Part shown: positions 44,399 through 52,978 of the stretch, piece by piece
Numbering within the stretch: the stretch's first letter is position 1
How the letters are laid out: every line of letters starts with the position of its first letter
NCBI RefSeq assembly: GCF_020687805.1
Contig: NZ_JAJEWQ010000004.1
Span: forward strand, 434,001-498,000
Source of the DNA: Planctobacterium marinum
Lineage (GTDB): Bacteria; Pseudomonadota; Gammaproteobacteria; Enterobacterales; Alteromonadaceae
DNA length: 64,000 nucleotides
Direction of reading: 5' to 3'
Notes under the pieces: generated by a model
Seen by the model: the letters and a program-made list of their open reading frames with translations, nothing else
Database searches by the model: none
What the model was told of the DNA's origin: nothing
Made by a program: the position numbers and the translations under genes

Positions 44399-45966
44399 AA
44401 TACAGACACGACGGTTCCTTTTGGTTCACTGCGAAGTACAAGTTCACCACCTGTAGCCAAGGCTCGCTCTTTCATCCCTACAAGCCCGAACCCATCTGTA
44501 GCAGCTTCCATATCAAAACCACGGCCATCGTCGGAAATGGTCAATTGCAGCTTGTCAGAAGTCGAATCCATTACAATACGGATACTACTGGCATGGGCAT
44601 GTTTAATGGTGTTGTTAACAGATTCCTGGCAGATGCGGTATAAACCAATGGCTTGCTCATGTGTTAAGTCAGGCTCACTACCTATCAATTGAACTGACCA
44701 TGTAAGACCAGAAGCTTTAGCCAATTTTGCTAAATCACCTTGTTTTAACGTTTCGATAAGGCCTGTTTCATCAAGCTCTGCTGGCCTTAAGGTACCCAAA
44801 CTGCTTTTCAGTGATTGGTACAATTCATCCGCTTTTGCGATGATTTCGGTAAACAGTACTGTGGCTTTGTTGGTGTCTCGTCGGCCGATGGATGACTTTA
44901 ATTTTATTTCGGTAATACGCTGCCCAAAGTCATCATGCAGCTCACGTGAAAGGCGATACCGCTCGTGTTCTTGTGCCTGTATCAATCGACTGGATAGTTG
45001 CCGGTTGGTTGTGACCATATTCGACAGTTTCTGGTTCGTACTGGCCAGCTCTGAATTAGCGGACGTAATGCTTCGATGCAGTACGGTTTGTTCGCTAATT
45101 GCTGCGCCCAGAAACAGACAACACATGCTCATGGATATAATGTAAAACTGATTCTCAACTGTCGCACCATCACTGTATAAGGCAGAGGTGTAAGTCATCA
45201 GGCAGATAAAGAATGCCGATGTTGCAGCACCTCGCCAGCCAAATCGGTAAGAAAAGTAAATAGCAGGCAGAATGGTTAGTACCTTGGTGTAATAGTCTAG
45301 GTTCAGCGTAAAGCCCGAGAAATAAACAACTGCCGCGATGAGTCCAATCCATACTATTGCCGTTTGGCCTAGCTCTACAGCGTGTTCTTTGCGTCGATTC
45401 TGATAAAGCTCACAAATGACCAGTACAATAGGTAACAACGCCAGAATGCCAACCAAGTCACCAAGGAAAAAGCTGAACAACTGGCTGCCAAAGTCTGTTG
45501 TAAACTCAGGGTTATCAATGGCCTTTCTGCCGAGAAAGATGGTGCCAAGACCAAAACTCATCAAAACCGACAAAACCAGTAATGCAACGGTACTGCGAAC
45601 CGTATCAAGATAAGGTACTTGAAAGTACTTACGGTAGTACCAAACCAGTAACATGGTTATGCCCGGCACAAGGATTAAGTGGCCTAAATACCACAATAGC
45701 GAATCTGCAACGTAGTTAGGGTTGTTCAGCAGTCCGCTGTCACCGAACATCCAAATATAAAATGCACGGTCAATCACATAGACAAAAGGCCAACTACGAA
45801 ACGGCGTGAGTAAGTAAACGGCGAGCCTGAACCCGGCAGGTAAGTACCAACTGATGGTATTGGGTAGAGTTTCCAATTGCGTACTGGCAAGCCAAAGCAG
45901 ATGAAAGCCAGCCGCATAAAATAGCCCCAGTGCGCTAAATCTAATCCATTCCCTTTTTGTATACAT
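44389..45966 (-). CDS. MASE1-type sensor histidine kinase (NarL partner class)
   Basis: A 525-residue membrane kinase. Eight or so hydrophobic helices in residues 10-295 form a MASE1-like sensor. Then a coiled coil and HisKA_3 dimerisation box YRLSRELHDDFGQRITEIKL with His344, and an ATPase domain with HAHASSIRIVM (N-box degenerate), DDGRGFD and GFGLVGMKERA. HisKA_3 kinases pair with NarL-type regulators; one is encoded divergently 81 bp away. Cargo of the island, next to flagellins. Confidence 0.9.
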   Translation of the reverse strand: MYTKREWIRFSALGLFYAAGFHLLWLASTQLETLPNTISWYLPAGFRLAVYLLTPFRSWPFVYVIDRAFYIWMFGDSGLLNNPNYVADSLLWYLGHLILVPGITMLLVWYYRKYFQVPYLDTVRSTVALLVLSVLMSFGLGTIFLGRKAIDNPEFTTDFGSQLFSFFLGDLVGILALLPIVLVICELYQNRRKEHAVELGQTAIVWIGLIAAVVYFSGFTLNLDYYTKVLTILPAIYFSYRFGWRGAATSAFFICLMTYTSALYSDGATVENQFYIISMSMCCLFLGAAISEQTVLHRSITSANSELASTNQKLSNMVTTNRQLSSRLIQAQEHERYRLSRELHDDFGQRITEIKLKSSIGRRDTNKATVLFTEIIAKADELYQSLKSSLGTLRPAELDETGLIETLKQGDLAKLAKASGLTWSVQLIGSEPDLTHEQAIGLYRICQESVNNTIKHAHASSIRIVMDSTSDKLQLTISDDGRGFDMEAATDGFGLVGMKERALATGGELVLRSEPKGTVVSVFFS

Positions 45967-46047
45967 GCCTTAACCGGTTGTTTTTTATGAGTATCCAACT
46001 TTATACTTTAAGAGCATATAGGAAATCGGCTTAGAAGGCAGAGTACT

Positions 46048-46692
46048 TTGATCCGCGTAGCATTATTAGATGACCATGAACTTGTCCGCACTGGATTCGT
46101 ACAACTGCTTGAGCAAGAAGCAGATATCGCCGTTGTGTTTCACACCTCAACCGTAGCCGATGCAATAACACTGTTATGCCAGCACCCGGTAGACATCGTG
46201 GTAACTGACATTTCACTGCAATCTGACAATGGCTTTACCTTGTTAGAGCATATTGCTGGCATTGATAATCCACCAAAATCCATCGTCCTGAGTATGCATG
46301 ACTCTGCGCCTTATGCTCGCAAGGCGCTGGATATTGGCGCTCAGGGTTACCTGTCAAAGGCATCAGCACCGGAAGCGTTAATCGATGCCATTCACGCCGT
46401 GCATCAAGGCCAAACTTTTATTGATGAATGCGTCCACCAAGCGTTAGATAACAGTGACGTTAATGAACTGGACTCCATCAATCAGCTAACCGAGCGTGAG
46501 CGGCAAATATTCGACTGTTTGGCCAAAGGCATGGAAATCAAGCATATTGCCAGAGAGTTAGATATTGCCGTAAAAACCGTGCATGTACACCGCACTCGCT
46601 TGCTCAATAAGCTGGGTGCCTTCAACTCGTTTGAACTGACTAAGATGGCGTTACGTAACGGCCTATTAGAAGCCGAATCGTTGCACAATTAG
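46048..46692 (+). CDS. NarL/FixJ-type response regulator
   Basis: A 214-residue regulator with a TTG start. Receiver with VALLDDHELVR, Asp54 in IVVTDISLQSDNG, and KA switch in YLSKASAPE; output LuxR-type HTH in LTERERQIFDCLAKGMEIKHI to VHRTRLLNKLGA. Partner of the divergent MASE1 kinase. The two repeats of a near palindrome, one before the flagellin genes and one before the DUF2628 gene, are its most likely binding sites. Confidence 0.9.
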   Translation: MIRVALLDDHELVRTGFVQLLEQEADIAVVFHTSTVADAITLLCQHPVDIVVTDISLQSDNGFTLLEHIAGIDNPPKSIVLSMHDSAPYARKALDIGAQGYLSKASAPEALIDAIHAVHQGQTFIDECVHQALDNSDVNELDSINQLTERERQIFDCLAKGMEIKHIARELDIAVKTVHVHRTRLLNKLGAFNSFELTKMALRNGLLEAESLHN

Positions 46693-46718
46693 CCACCTTC
46701 TCAATTCATGCATACTAA

Positions 46719-46743
46719 TTTCTCGATAAGAAAATTTCCTATC
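46719..46743 (+). promoter_or_regulatory. Candidate regulator-binding site, copy 2
   Basis: TTTCTCGATAAGAAAATTTC then CTATC, about 95 bp before the first flagellin ATG. One inserted base separates it from copy 1 at 44376-44398, which lies on the other strand. No clear sigma-28 or sigma-54 flagellar promoter was found behind it. Confidence 0.55.
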
Positions 46744-46835
46744 CTGTAACGCCGTATCTGCGTCGATAGCTCAAGTGTCTGGTCATGGCGTATTCCATTG
46801 ACCTTTTACTCACAACGCTACTACGCAGGAATGGC

Positions 46836-48227
46836 ATGAGCTTATTTGTAAACACCAATGTGTCCGCCCTACAGGCAAACCGGCAACTGTTTAATTCAAG
46901 TGCCGCATTGGATGTGTCATTCCAGCGATTATCTTCAGGCTTTCGTATTGACAGCGCAGCCGATGATGCGGCGGGTTTGCAAATATCTAATCGAATGACA
47001 TCGTCAGTTTTAGGTGATGGGCAGGTCGTGCGGAATCTCAATGATGGTATAAGTTACGCGCAAATTGCGGAAGGTGGTTTGGCCGAGACTACGCAAATAT
47101 TACAGCGTATGCGACAACTCGCAGTACAGGCTCAGAACGGCATCATGACCGAAGCTGATAGGGAAGCACTAAATAAAGAGGTGCTGCAATTAAAAACAGA
47201 AATGGATCGCATCGCCAATACCACCCAAGCATTTGGCCGTTATCCGTTACTGGGTGAAAGCATTAATAATGTGCCGCCTATCCAAAGTATTGGTGACGTA
47301 CTTGCTAATGGTGTTGAGAATACAGGGTTACCATCAGGGCTTACGCCATTTGGGTACATTCCGGCAGGCTCAACCAATGTGAATATTGAGATTGATGGCC
47401 TGCCAGGTGCAGAGGATGATATTCAAATATTCACCGTTAACGGAACACATTTGGTCGGAACTGAGCTGGGTAACCACAGTTGGACATCAAATGGCGTAGC
47501 GAATAGTAGCGATTTCAAAGATAAAGTCTTCACCTCTGAAAATGGTTTCGCCGACCATGCAAGCTATAACGACACGCTGTTAAATACCGGCGGCGTTCAA
47601 GCGGTCAGCGGTTACGGGAACTTTACTTATTCGGGGGAAAATGACCTGAATAATAATGGCTCTACACCCGATGCAGGTGCTGGCGAAACCACTAACATCG
47701 AAACCTTACATATAGACACTGTCGGCGAAAACCTCATCCTGATGGCCACAGGACAGGGCGTTTTCAATATCACAGCCTCTTGGGACGCTTTAGGTAATGG
47801 CCAAGGTAAATACTCTACCCTGGCTGGAAATGTCAGGATAACCGCCACCAATACTGCCGATACTGATTTGGAATTTATTGGTATCAATGATACGCCAGCC
47901 ACTACTGCAGCCTTGGGGCTTGCCACATTGGATATCAGCAGTGCCGAGAACGCAGAAAAGTCTTTGGCGCTTATCGATAATGCAATCGAGACTGTTGGCA
48001 GCTACAGAGGTAGCTACGGTGCCAACGTCAATGAAATGCAATCGACACTGCGTAATATTCAGACTCAACAAGAAAATGTATCCGCTGCCAGAAGTCGCAT
48101 CCGAGACACCGACTATGCCAGCGAAACCGCTGAACTAACCCAAAATCAAATCGTCCAGCAAGCTTCGACCAGTATTCTGGCTCAAGCTAATAACCAACCA
48201 CAACTTGCCCTGAGTTTGTTGGGGTAA
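46836..48227 (+). CDS. Flagellin
   Basis: A 463-residue filament protein from the ATG at 46836 with AGGA upstream (a longer frame begins at 46785). N-terminal D0/D1: MSLFVNTNVSALQANRQLF, SFQRLSSGFRIDSAADDAAGL; C-terminal D1/D0: ENVSAARSRIRDTDYASETAEL and ILAQANNQPQLALSLLG. The middle 250 residues are unlike typical flagellins, with repeated Gly/Asn/Asp-rich text; this is the surface-exposed, variable domain. No other flagellar gene is near, so the protein would have to use the host's export and hook. In tandem with a second flagellin 7 bp on. Confidence 0.93.
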   Translation: MSLFVNTNVSALQANRQLFNSSAALDVSFQRLSSGFRIDSAADDAAGLQISNRMTSSVLGDGQVVRNLNDGISYAQIAEGGLAETTQILQRMRQLAVQAQNGIMTEADREALNKEVLQLKTEMDRIANTTQAFGRYPLLGESINNVPPIQSIGDVLANGVENTGLPSGLTPFGYIPAGSTNVNIEIDGLPGAEDDIQIFTVNGTHLVGTELGNHSWTSNGVANSSDFKDKVFTSENGFADHASYNDTLLNTGGVQAVSGYGNFTYSGENDLNNNGSTPDAGAGETTNIETLHIDTVGENLILMATGQGVFNITASWDALGNGQGKYSTLAGNVRITATNTADTDLEFIGINDTPATTAALGLATLDISSAENAEKSLALIDNAIETVGSYRGSYGANVNEMQSTLRNIQTQQENVSAARSRIRDTDYASETAELTQNQIVQQASTSILAQANNQPQLALSLLG

Positions 48228-48234
48228 GTCGGTT

Positions 48235-49512
48235 ATGAGCTTGTTCGTTAACTCCAATATATCTTCACTGACCGCCCAACGGAACATCACAAATATTGGT
48301 AATAGCCTGTCTACTTCCTTTGAGCGTCTATCGTCAGGGTTTCGTATTAACAGTGCTGCCGACGATGCTGCCGGGCTACAAATATCCGACAGAATGAGCA
48401 GTCAGATAGCCGGACTAGACCAAGCGGTAAGAAACGCCAATGACGGTATTTCTGTCGTTCAAACCGCAGATGGCGCACTGGAAGAAATAGTTACGATTGC
48501 ACAACGTATGAGAACGTTAGTCATCCAATCCAGAGATGGCACTAATTCAAAACCTGACAAGAATGCACTCCAAGAAGAAGTAGATGAGCTAAATAAAGAA
48601 ATAACTCGCATATCCAATACTTCCGAATTTGCTGGGCAGAATCTATTAGATGGTACTTACAACGAAAACTTTCTAGTCGGTGCAAATTCTGGGCAAACAA
48701 TTAATGTAGATATAACAAGAGAAAGCGGATTTACTGCAGATGCACTGGGCCTTTCCAAACTGGTATTAGATGGCAGTAAAAGTATTAGTGAAGATTCAGT
48801 TGAAGGTATTCAAAACTCCCTAGGCACGACGTTTACGTTACCTAACCCTCCTCAATTAGGCACCATCACAGGATTACAGTTTAGTCTCAATGGTGGCGAA
48901 TATCGGTACATCAATGAACCTTTTTCGAATCCCTATTCAATAGGCCATACACCGGGGCAAATAACATTTGGGGCTGATACTAGTATAAATATGATAATGC
49001 TCGGACTTTCAATACGCTTAGTCGACAATTCATTTCAGGCAAGTATCGACAACGTCAACAACTCCTTCACAACAACAAATGTAGAGTCTCTTAGCTTTCG
49101 ATTAGCTGGTGAAGTTAACAATTTAGAAACCGCAAAAGCCAACCAGATACTCGCTGCCAGTTTAACCGGCCTTAGTCCTGAACAAGTAGGCCTGCAAGGT
49201 TATCCAATAATTCCACCTGAAGATGAAGAAAGAGCATCTATATACAATTTAGCCGTTATTGATTCCGCTATATCAACAATTAATGGATATCGCGCTGATT
49301 TAGGGGCGCTACAAAATCGCTTCCAATCAACACTCCGCAACCTGAGCAACATCAGTGAAAACGTCAGTGCTGCACGAAGCCAAATCCGGGATACTGACTA
49401 TGCTCTGGAAACGGCCAACCTGACCAGAAACCAGATCATTCAACAGGCTTCGGTCAGTGTATTAGCGCAGGCCAATAACAGACCTCAGGCAGCTCTATCG
49501 TTGTTGTCTTAG
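48235..49512 (+). CDS. Flagellin
   Basis: A 425-residue filament protein. Conserved ends MSLFVNSNISSLTAQRNI, SFERLSSGFRINSAADDAAGL and ENVSAARSQIRDTDYALETANL, ending LAQANNRPQAALSLLS. Its central domain (residues about 170-320) differs completely from the first flagellin, apart from the conserved ends, so the two are alternative or mixed filament subunits. Starts 7 bp after the first flagellin stop, so they share a transcript. Confidence 0.93.
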   Translation: MSLFVNSNISSLTAQRNITNIGNSLSTSFERLSSGFRINSAADDAAGLQISDRMSSQIAGLDQAVRNANDGISVVQTADGALEEIVTIAQRMRTLVIQSRDGTNSKPDKNALQEEVDELNKEITRISNTSEFAGQNLLDGTYNENFLVGANSGQTINVDITRESGFTADALGLSKLVLDGSKSISEDSVEGIQNSLGTTFTLPNPPQLGTITGLQFSLNGGEYRYINEPFSNPYSIGHTPGQITFGADTSINMIMLGLSIRLVDNSFQASIDNVNNSFTTTNVESLSFRLAGEVNNLETAKANQILAASLTGLSPEQVGLQGYPIIPPEDEERASIYNLAVIDSAISTINGYRADLGALQNRFQSTLRNLSNISENVSAARSQIRDTDYALETANLTRNQIIQQASVSVLAQANNRPQAALSLLS

Positions 49513-49533
49513 TTCCGAGTTGTTCAATTTAGT

Positions 49534-49553
49534 CAGTCGCGAATTCGCGACTG
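49534..49553. repeat. Palindrome CAGTCGCGAATTCGCGACTG, copy 1
   Basis: Perfect 20-bp palindrome between the convergent ends of the flagellin operon and the Rep-like gene. A 16-bp core is repeated exactly at 52834-52849. No T-run, so not a typical terminator. Confidence 0.85.
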
Positions 49554-49560
49554 ATACATT

Positions 49561-50541
49561 TCAATCAGCAAATCGTTGAGGTTCTACAAGAAGAAGTTTC
49601 AGTTCTTCCATTTTATTCTGATAAACCTGCTCCAGCGATTTTTTGAACACAGTCCCTCTGACAAGACGATATTTTTCCATGCGTTTGTGCAGCTTTCTTT
49701 GGTCAGGTTCATCAAGTAACGACAGAGCCTTGCCAATACCATATTGTTCAATGAGCGTAGTCACTCGACTTGGCATATTAATTAAGATCATTGGATCGTA
49801 AAAGATAAGGCCTTGAAAGGAGTATTTTTGCTTATCCATGTCCCCAACTTTGAACATAGACTTTGCTCCTCGTGCTCTCGGTTTATGTTGCTTTTCTATT
49901 CGAGTGTATTTTGAATAGCCGAGGTATTCACCACCCTGTTCTTTCGCCTTGTCGTACGCAGTGATTGGGCACCCTGTTTTATCACCATATCGAAAGCCAG
50001 TTCTTGAATCTTCCTCAAAAAATGGCTCGTAAGGAGGAGAATAAGAATAGTCTGTAATTACATGTTCAAATGGAACATTCGGAAGATCAAACGAGTAATC
50101 AACTCGGGTTACATTGCCTCTTAGCATTGAGAGTCGATAATTGCTATGACCTAACAGTTCCTGAATAAGTAGTAGAACCGTTGCAACATTCTGTGCGCTA
50201 ACATTATTCGGATTAAAGAATATCTTTACTGGATTTTGAAATTCATTCAATCCAAATAAAAATATACTCAGGGTAGAACCATCAGAAAAGTGGGCGTCCA
50301 ATCTTCGCTTATACTTTTGTTGACCAGCTTCCTTGCCTTCTAACAAGGTTAACTTAAACTGATAGTCTGCCGTCCTATACCTTTGCAAACTAAGCACTTT
50401 CCTAGCATGTTCCTTTGGTACAGGTATAGTTACAGAGATCATATCAATAGATAATTTTGAGTGTATATCAGGCTTATCTAACATCTTTGATAAGATAAAT
50501 GAACTAGCTTCTACATGTCTGTTATTAACTGTTTTCTTCAT
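49561..50541 (-). CDS. Putative replication initiator (Rep_trans-like)
   Basis: A 326-residue soluble protein. Weak but coherent signs of a rolling-circle type initiator: MISVTIPVPKE near the start, RVDYSFDLPN (R146-x-D148), PITAYDKAKE (Y196-D-K198) and TRIEKQHKPR, the R-D/YDK/RxE pattern seen in phage and plasmid replication factors of the PF02486 type. The identification is an inference from motifs. Followed on its strand by nothing; preceded by the small 129-residue gene. Bracketed with its neighbours by two identical palindromes. Confidence 0.5.
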   Translation of the reverse strand: MKKTVNNRHVEASSFILSKMLDKPDIHSKLSIDMISVTIPVPKEHARKVLSLQRYRTADYQFKLTLLEGKEAGQQKYKRRLDAHFSDGSTLSIFLFGLNEFQNPVKIFFNPNNVSAQNVATVLLLIQELLGHSNYRLSMLRGNVTRVDYSFDLPNVPFEHVITDYSYSPPYEPFFEEDSRTGFRYGDKTGCPITAYDKAKEQGGEYLGYSKYTRIEKQHKPRARGAKSMFKVGDMDKQKYSFQGLIFYDPMILINMPSRVTTLIEQYGIGKALSLLDEPDQRKLHKRMEKYRLVRGTVFKKSLEQVYQNKMEELKLLLVEPQRFAD

Positions 50542-50617
50542 AACAATCTCACTATTAAATTAGTACAGCGTTAATAATGAAATTACTAAATGTTTACTAT
50601 TTCGCTATTTTTTTACA

Positions 50618-51007
50618 TTAACTATCTTTTTCTGTGTCATCACAAAGCGTTAGCTTTATCCCTCTATGTTCACCGAACTTAGCCTTCTTGTTAGGTACAT
50701 CGATTGAATAGCGATACAGCCCAGCAGCAGATATCTTAGACAGCGCAGAACTCATCGCTCCTTTTGTAGGTACAGTCTCCCTACCAGAGTATTCAGCCAC
50801 CTTTTTAGCCAATGAATGCAAATCTTTGTAAAACACTGATTGAACTATTTTCCTATTTCCTAGAGAAATCAGGTACATGCATATATCCACAGCCAATTTT
50901 GAGAGCTTGATATCATTGCTATTGCTTAACCTTATGACTCTGCAAATCAATCGCCCTCTTTCAAGATCTACAAACCTACGGCCTGCTTTCTTTTTACCGT
51001 CTAGCAT
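50618..51007 (-). CDS. Small protein, possibly winged-helix
   Basis: A 129-residue basic protein (MLDGKKKAGRRFVDLERG). No motif is certain; the spacing of hydrophobic helices and the late strand-like GIKLTLCDD would allow a winged-helix fold. It is 76 bp upstream of the Rep-like gene on the same strand and divergent from the next gene, so it may be the regulator of this module. Confidence 0.5.
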   Translation of the reverse strand: MLDGKKKAGRRFVDLERGRLICRVIRLSNSNDIKLSKLAVDICMYLISLGNRKIVQSVFYKDLHSLAKKVAEYSGRETVPTKGAMSSALSKISAAGLYRYSIDVPNKKAKFGEHRGIKLTLCDDTEKDS

Positions 51008-51183
51008 TCTCCCCCTCCAACATCATGAACAACCCCAAAATGTTCTCATAATAAAAACCAAGAACAACAACATGTTTTCATATTAAAAACCTTAAAATTA
51101 ACACAAAAACCAACACAAACCATTTTACACTTGACTTTTACAAAATATATCACATCATTATAATCAACATAATAATAATTTCA

Positions 51184-51873
51184 ATGACGAGATTTTACGT
51201 GAAATACTATATGAGACTGGCAAAAGCGGCGTCCTCAATGGGATATCCCGAAAACATAATCGCATTAAATGAGATTCTAAAAGGAGCACACTATGAGGAT
51301 ACCGGTTGTAAAAGCTTAGAAGCATTTAGAAAGAAGTTCTTTAGAGGCAGAAAGCAGGATTTTGAAGAGCTCAATATCGCTAGACTCATACAACTTCAAT
51401 TAATTGGCGAGGATCGTATTGGGGAGTGGTCACTTGAGAATTGTTTAGCGCTCGGTGTCGTCTCTACCCATTCTCAGTTATATCAACTAGTTGACGCTCT
51501 TGGTGGCATTAATCGAATTAAAAAGGTTTTACCACACACAATTACCAATAAAGCTTGGCAACTTTTTGCTGATACGCTAAGTGCTCGAGATGCTACTGAA
51601 CGACAAAAAGCACATGAACACATAGCGAAATACAGAAGTAGAGCTGAGTACTACTTTGAGGAGTTACCGATGTCGGATAAGTTTAAATTCTTTCAGAAGT
51701 ATTATGAGCATTTCTTAGATTATGAATTCCCTAATGAACTAAGGTGGTTTGTGGACTATGTAGAAATCATGCAAGGTCATCTTGCACGATTCAATGCAAC
51801 AATTTTAGAAGGAACAGAAACCGCAAGAGATCCTTCTTTACGTCAGTTCAAAAGCGTAAGTGAGCAGGAATAG
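51184..51873 (+). CDS. Hypothetical protein in the Rep-like module
   Basis: A 229-residue soluble, mainly helical protein (MTRFYVKYYMRLAKAASSMG). No known motif. It is preceded by a very AT-rich stretch (51008-51183) that would suit a promoter or replication origin. Only 2 bp separate it from the following gene, so the two act together. Confidence 0.55.
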   Translation: MTRFYVKYYMRLAKAASSMGYPENIIALNEILKGAHYEDTGCKSLEAFRKKFFRGRKQDFEELNIARLIQLQLIGEDRIGEWSLENCLALGVVSTHSQLYQLVDALGGINRIKKVLPHTITNKAWQLFADTLSARDATERQKAHEHIAKYRSRAEYYFEELPMSDKFKFFQKYYEHFLDYEFPNELRWFVDYVEIMQGHLARFNATILEGTETARDPSLRQFKSVSEQE

Positions 51874-51875
51874 TC

Positions 51876-52820
51876 ATGAGCGATTTTAATTTTCCACCTG
51901 ATTCACATTTAGAGTTCCATCTTGTCCGCGCAGACGTGCTTGAAACCTATCAAGCAATGGACAAAAAAGCAGTGTTACTCAAAATTAAGAGATTAGGGGA
52001 ACTATCAAGTGAAAAGAGAAGGCTTATATACATCCTTTTATCGTTCGGTTACCACGAGCGCCTCGGTTACGATACAGTAGCTCAGTTCATCGAAGCAGTG
52101 TTTCCAATATGTAAGCAAGAGGCGTATAAGGAGCATGCACGTGCAAGAGTCGAGTTGGTGTTTTTCAAAGGTGACTTGGAAAAAATAGGTACTGTAAGAG
52201 CTTACCATTTAGATGAATTAATCTCTTTCACAAGGGGAAAGTTCAGCTCCATTGAAGAACTTAGAGCCTGTTACAACACCATTTGGGAAAGACTAAATTC
52301 GAGACAAGCCTACAATTCTAAGAAGTTTAAAAAAGACGACTTCATTGATGAAGTTAAAGTTTATTTGGGTCTTGCTGTGAACAAAGCAGACAATACTGAA
52401 AAGAAAGTACCCATTAACAGTTCTCGTCGCACCACTAAAAATGCAAACCCAAAATCCAAAACCAATATAAAATCTCCTGTCTCAAAAACTCCAGCAGAAA
52501 GTAAAAATAAGGAAGCATCAAATAATTACCCACCCATGAAACCACCTATTGACCTCGGGATTTTTTCAACTAAAAGTTGTGATGATTTTTCTGATGAAGA
52601 ATTTAATAAATTGCAGCAAGAACTTTTCGAATGGCTTAGTCATAAACGAAAAAAAGAAATCGCGAATTTTATAAACGCGAAAATTCTCAGAGACGATAAA
52701 AGCAAACTATTTTCTTTGCTGCTTGAATATAGAAGAACAGTAAATCAAGAAAAGTATCGAAAGTCTGTTCAGAGTGCTTTACTCATAGCCCCTAATTCAC
52801 ATGGCAAGCGTATAGCATAA
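51876..52820 (+). CDS. Hypothetical protein in the Rep-like module
   Basis: A 314-residue soluble protein with a helical N-terminal half (LLKIKRLGELSSEKRRLIYIL) and a lysine-, serine- and asparagine-rich linker (residues about 170-220) before a short charged C-terminal domain. The linker resembles those of DNA-partition or scaffold proteins, but no family was recognised. It is coupled to the gene before it; the 16-bp palindrome follows 13 bp after its stop. Confidence 0.55.
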   Translation: MSDFNFPPDSHLEFHLVRADVLETYQAMDKKAVLLKIKRLGELSSEKRRLIYILLSFGYHERLGYDTVAQFIEAVFPICKQEAYKEHARARVELVFFKGDLEKIGTVRAYHLDELISFTRGKFSSIEELRACYNTIWERLNSRQAYNSKKFKKDDFIDEVKVYLGLAVNKADNTEKKVPINSSRRTTKNANPKSKTNIKSPVSKTPAESKNKEASNNYPPMKPPIDLGIFSTKSCDDFSDEEFNKLQQELFEWLSHKRKKEIANFINAKILRDDKSKLFSLLLEYRRTVNQEKYRKSVQSALLIAPNSHGKRIA

Positions 52821-52833
52821 AGTAATCGCTTTG

Positions 52834-52849
52834 GTCGCGAATTCGCGAC
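52834..52849. repeat. Palindrome GTCGCGAATTCGCGAC, copy 2
   Basis: Exact repeat of the 16-bp core at 49536-49551. The two copies flank the four-gene Rep-like module (49561-52820). Confidence 0.85.
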
Positions 52850-52978
52850 TGCTTAACCTTTCTATCTCGGTACAAAACAGTCGTATTCCTGTCTTAAATC
52901 CTCTGTTAGTTTGTTATCAGCTTATCCAAGCATATACCCCACTTTTTAAGCATTTTTAACCCATTATCGGAGCATTTA

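Noticed and set aside
46743-46836. Sigma-28 promoter of the flagellin genes
   Set aside because: GTCGATA resembles the -10 element but no TAAA stands 15 bp upstream.
49534-52849. Rho-independent terminators at the palindromes
   Set aside because: Both are perfect stems near gene ends but lack a following T-run; kept as repeats of unknown use.
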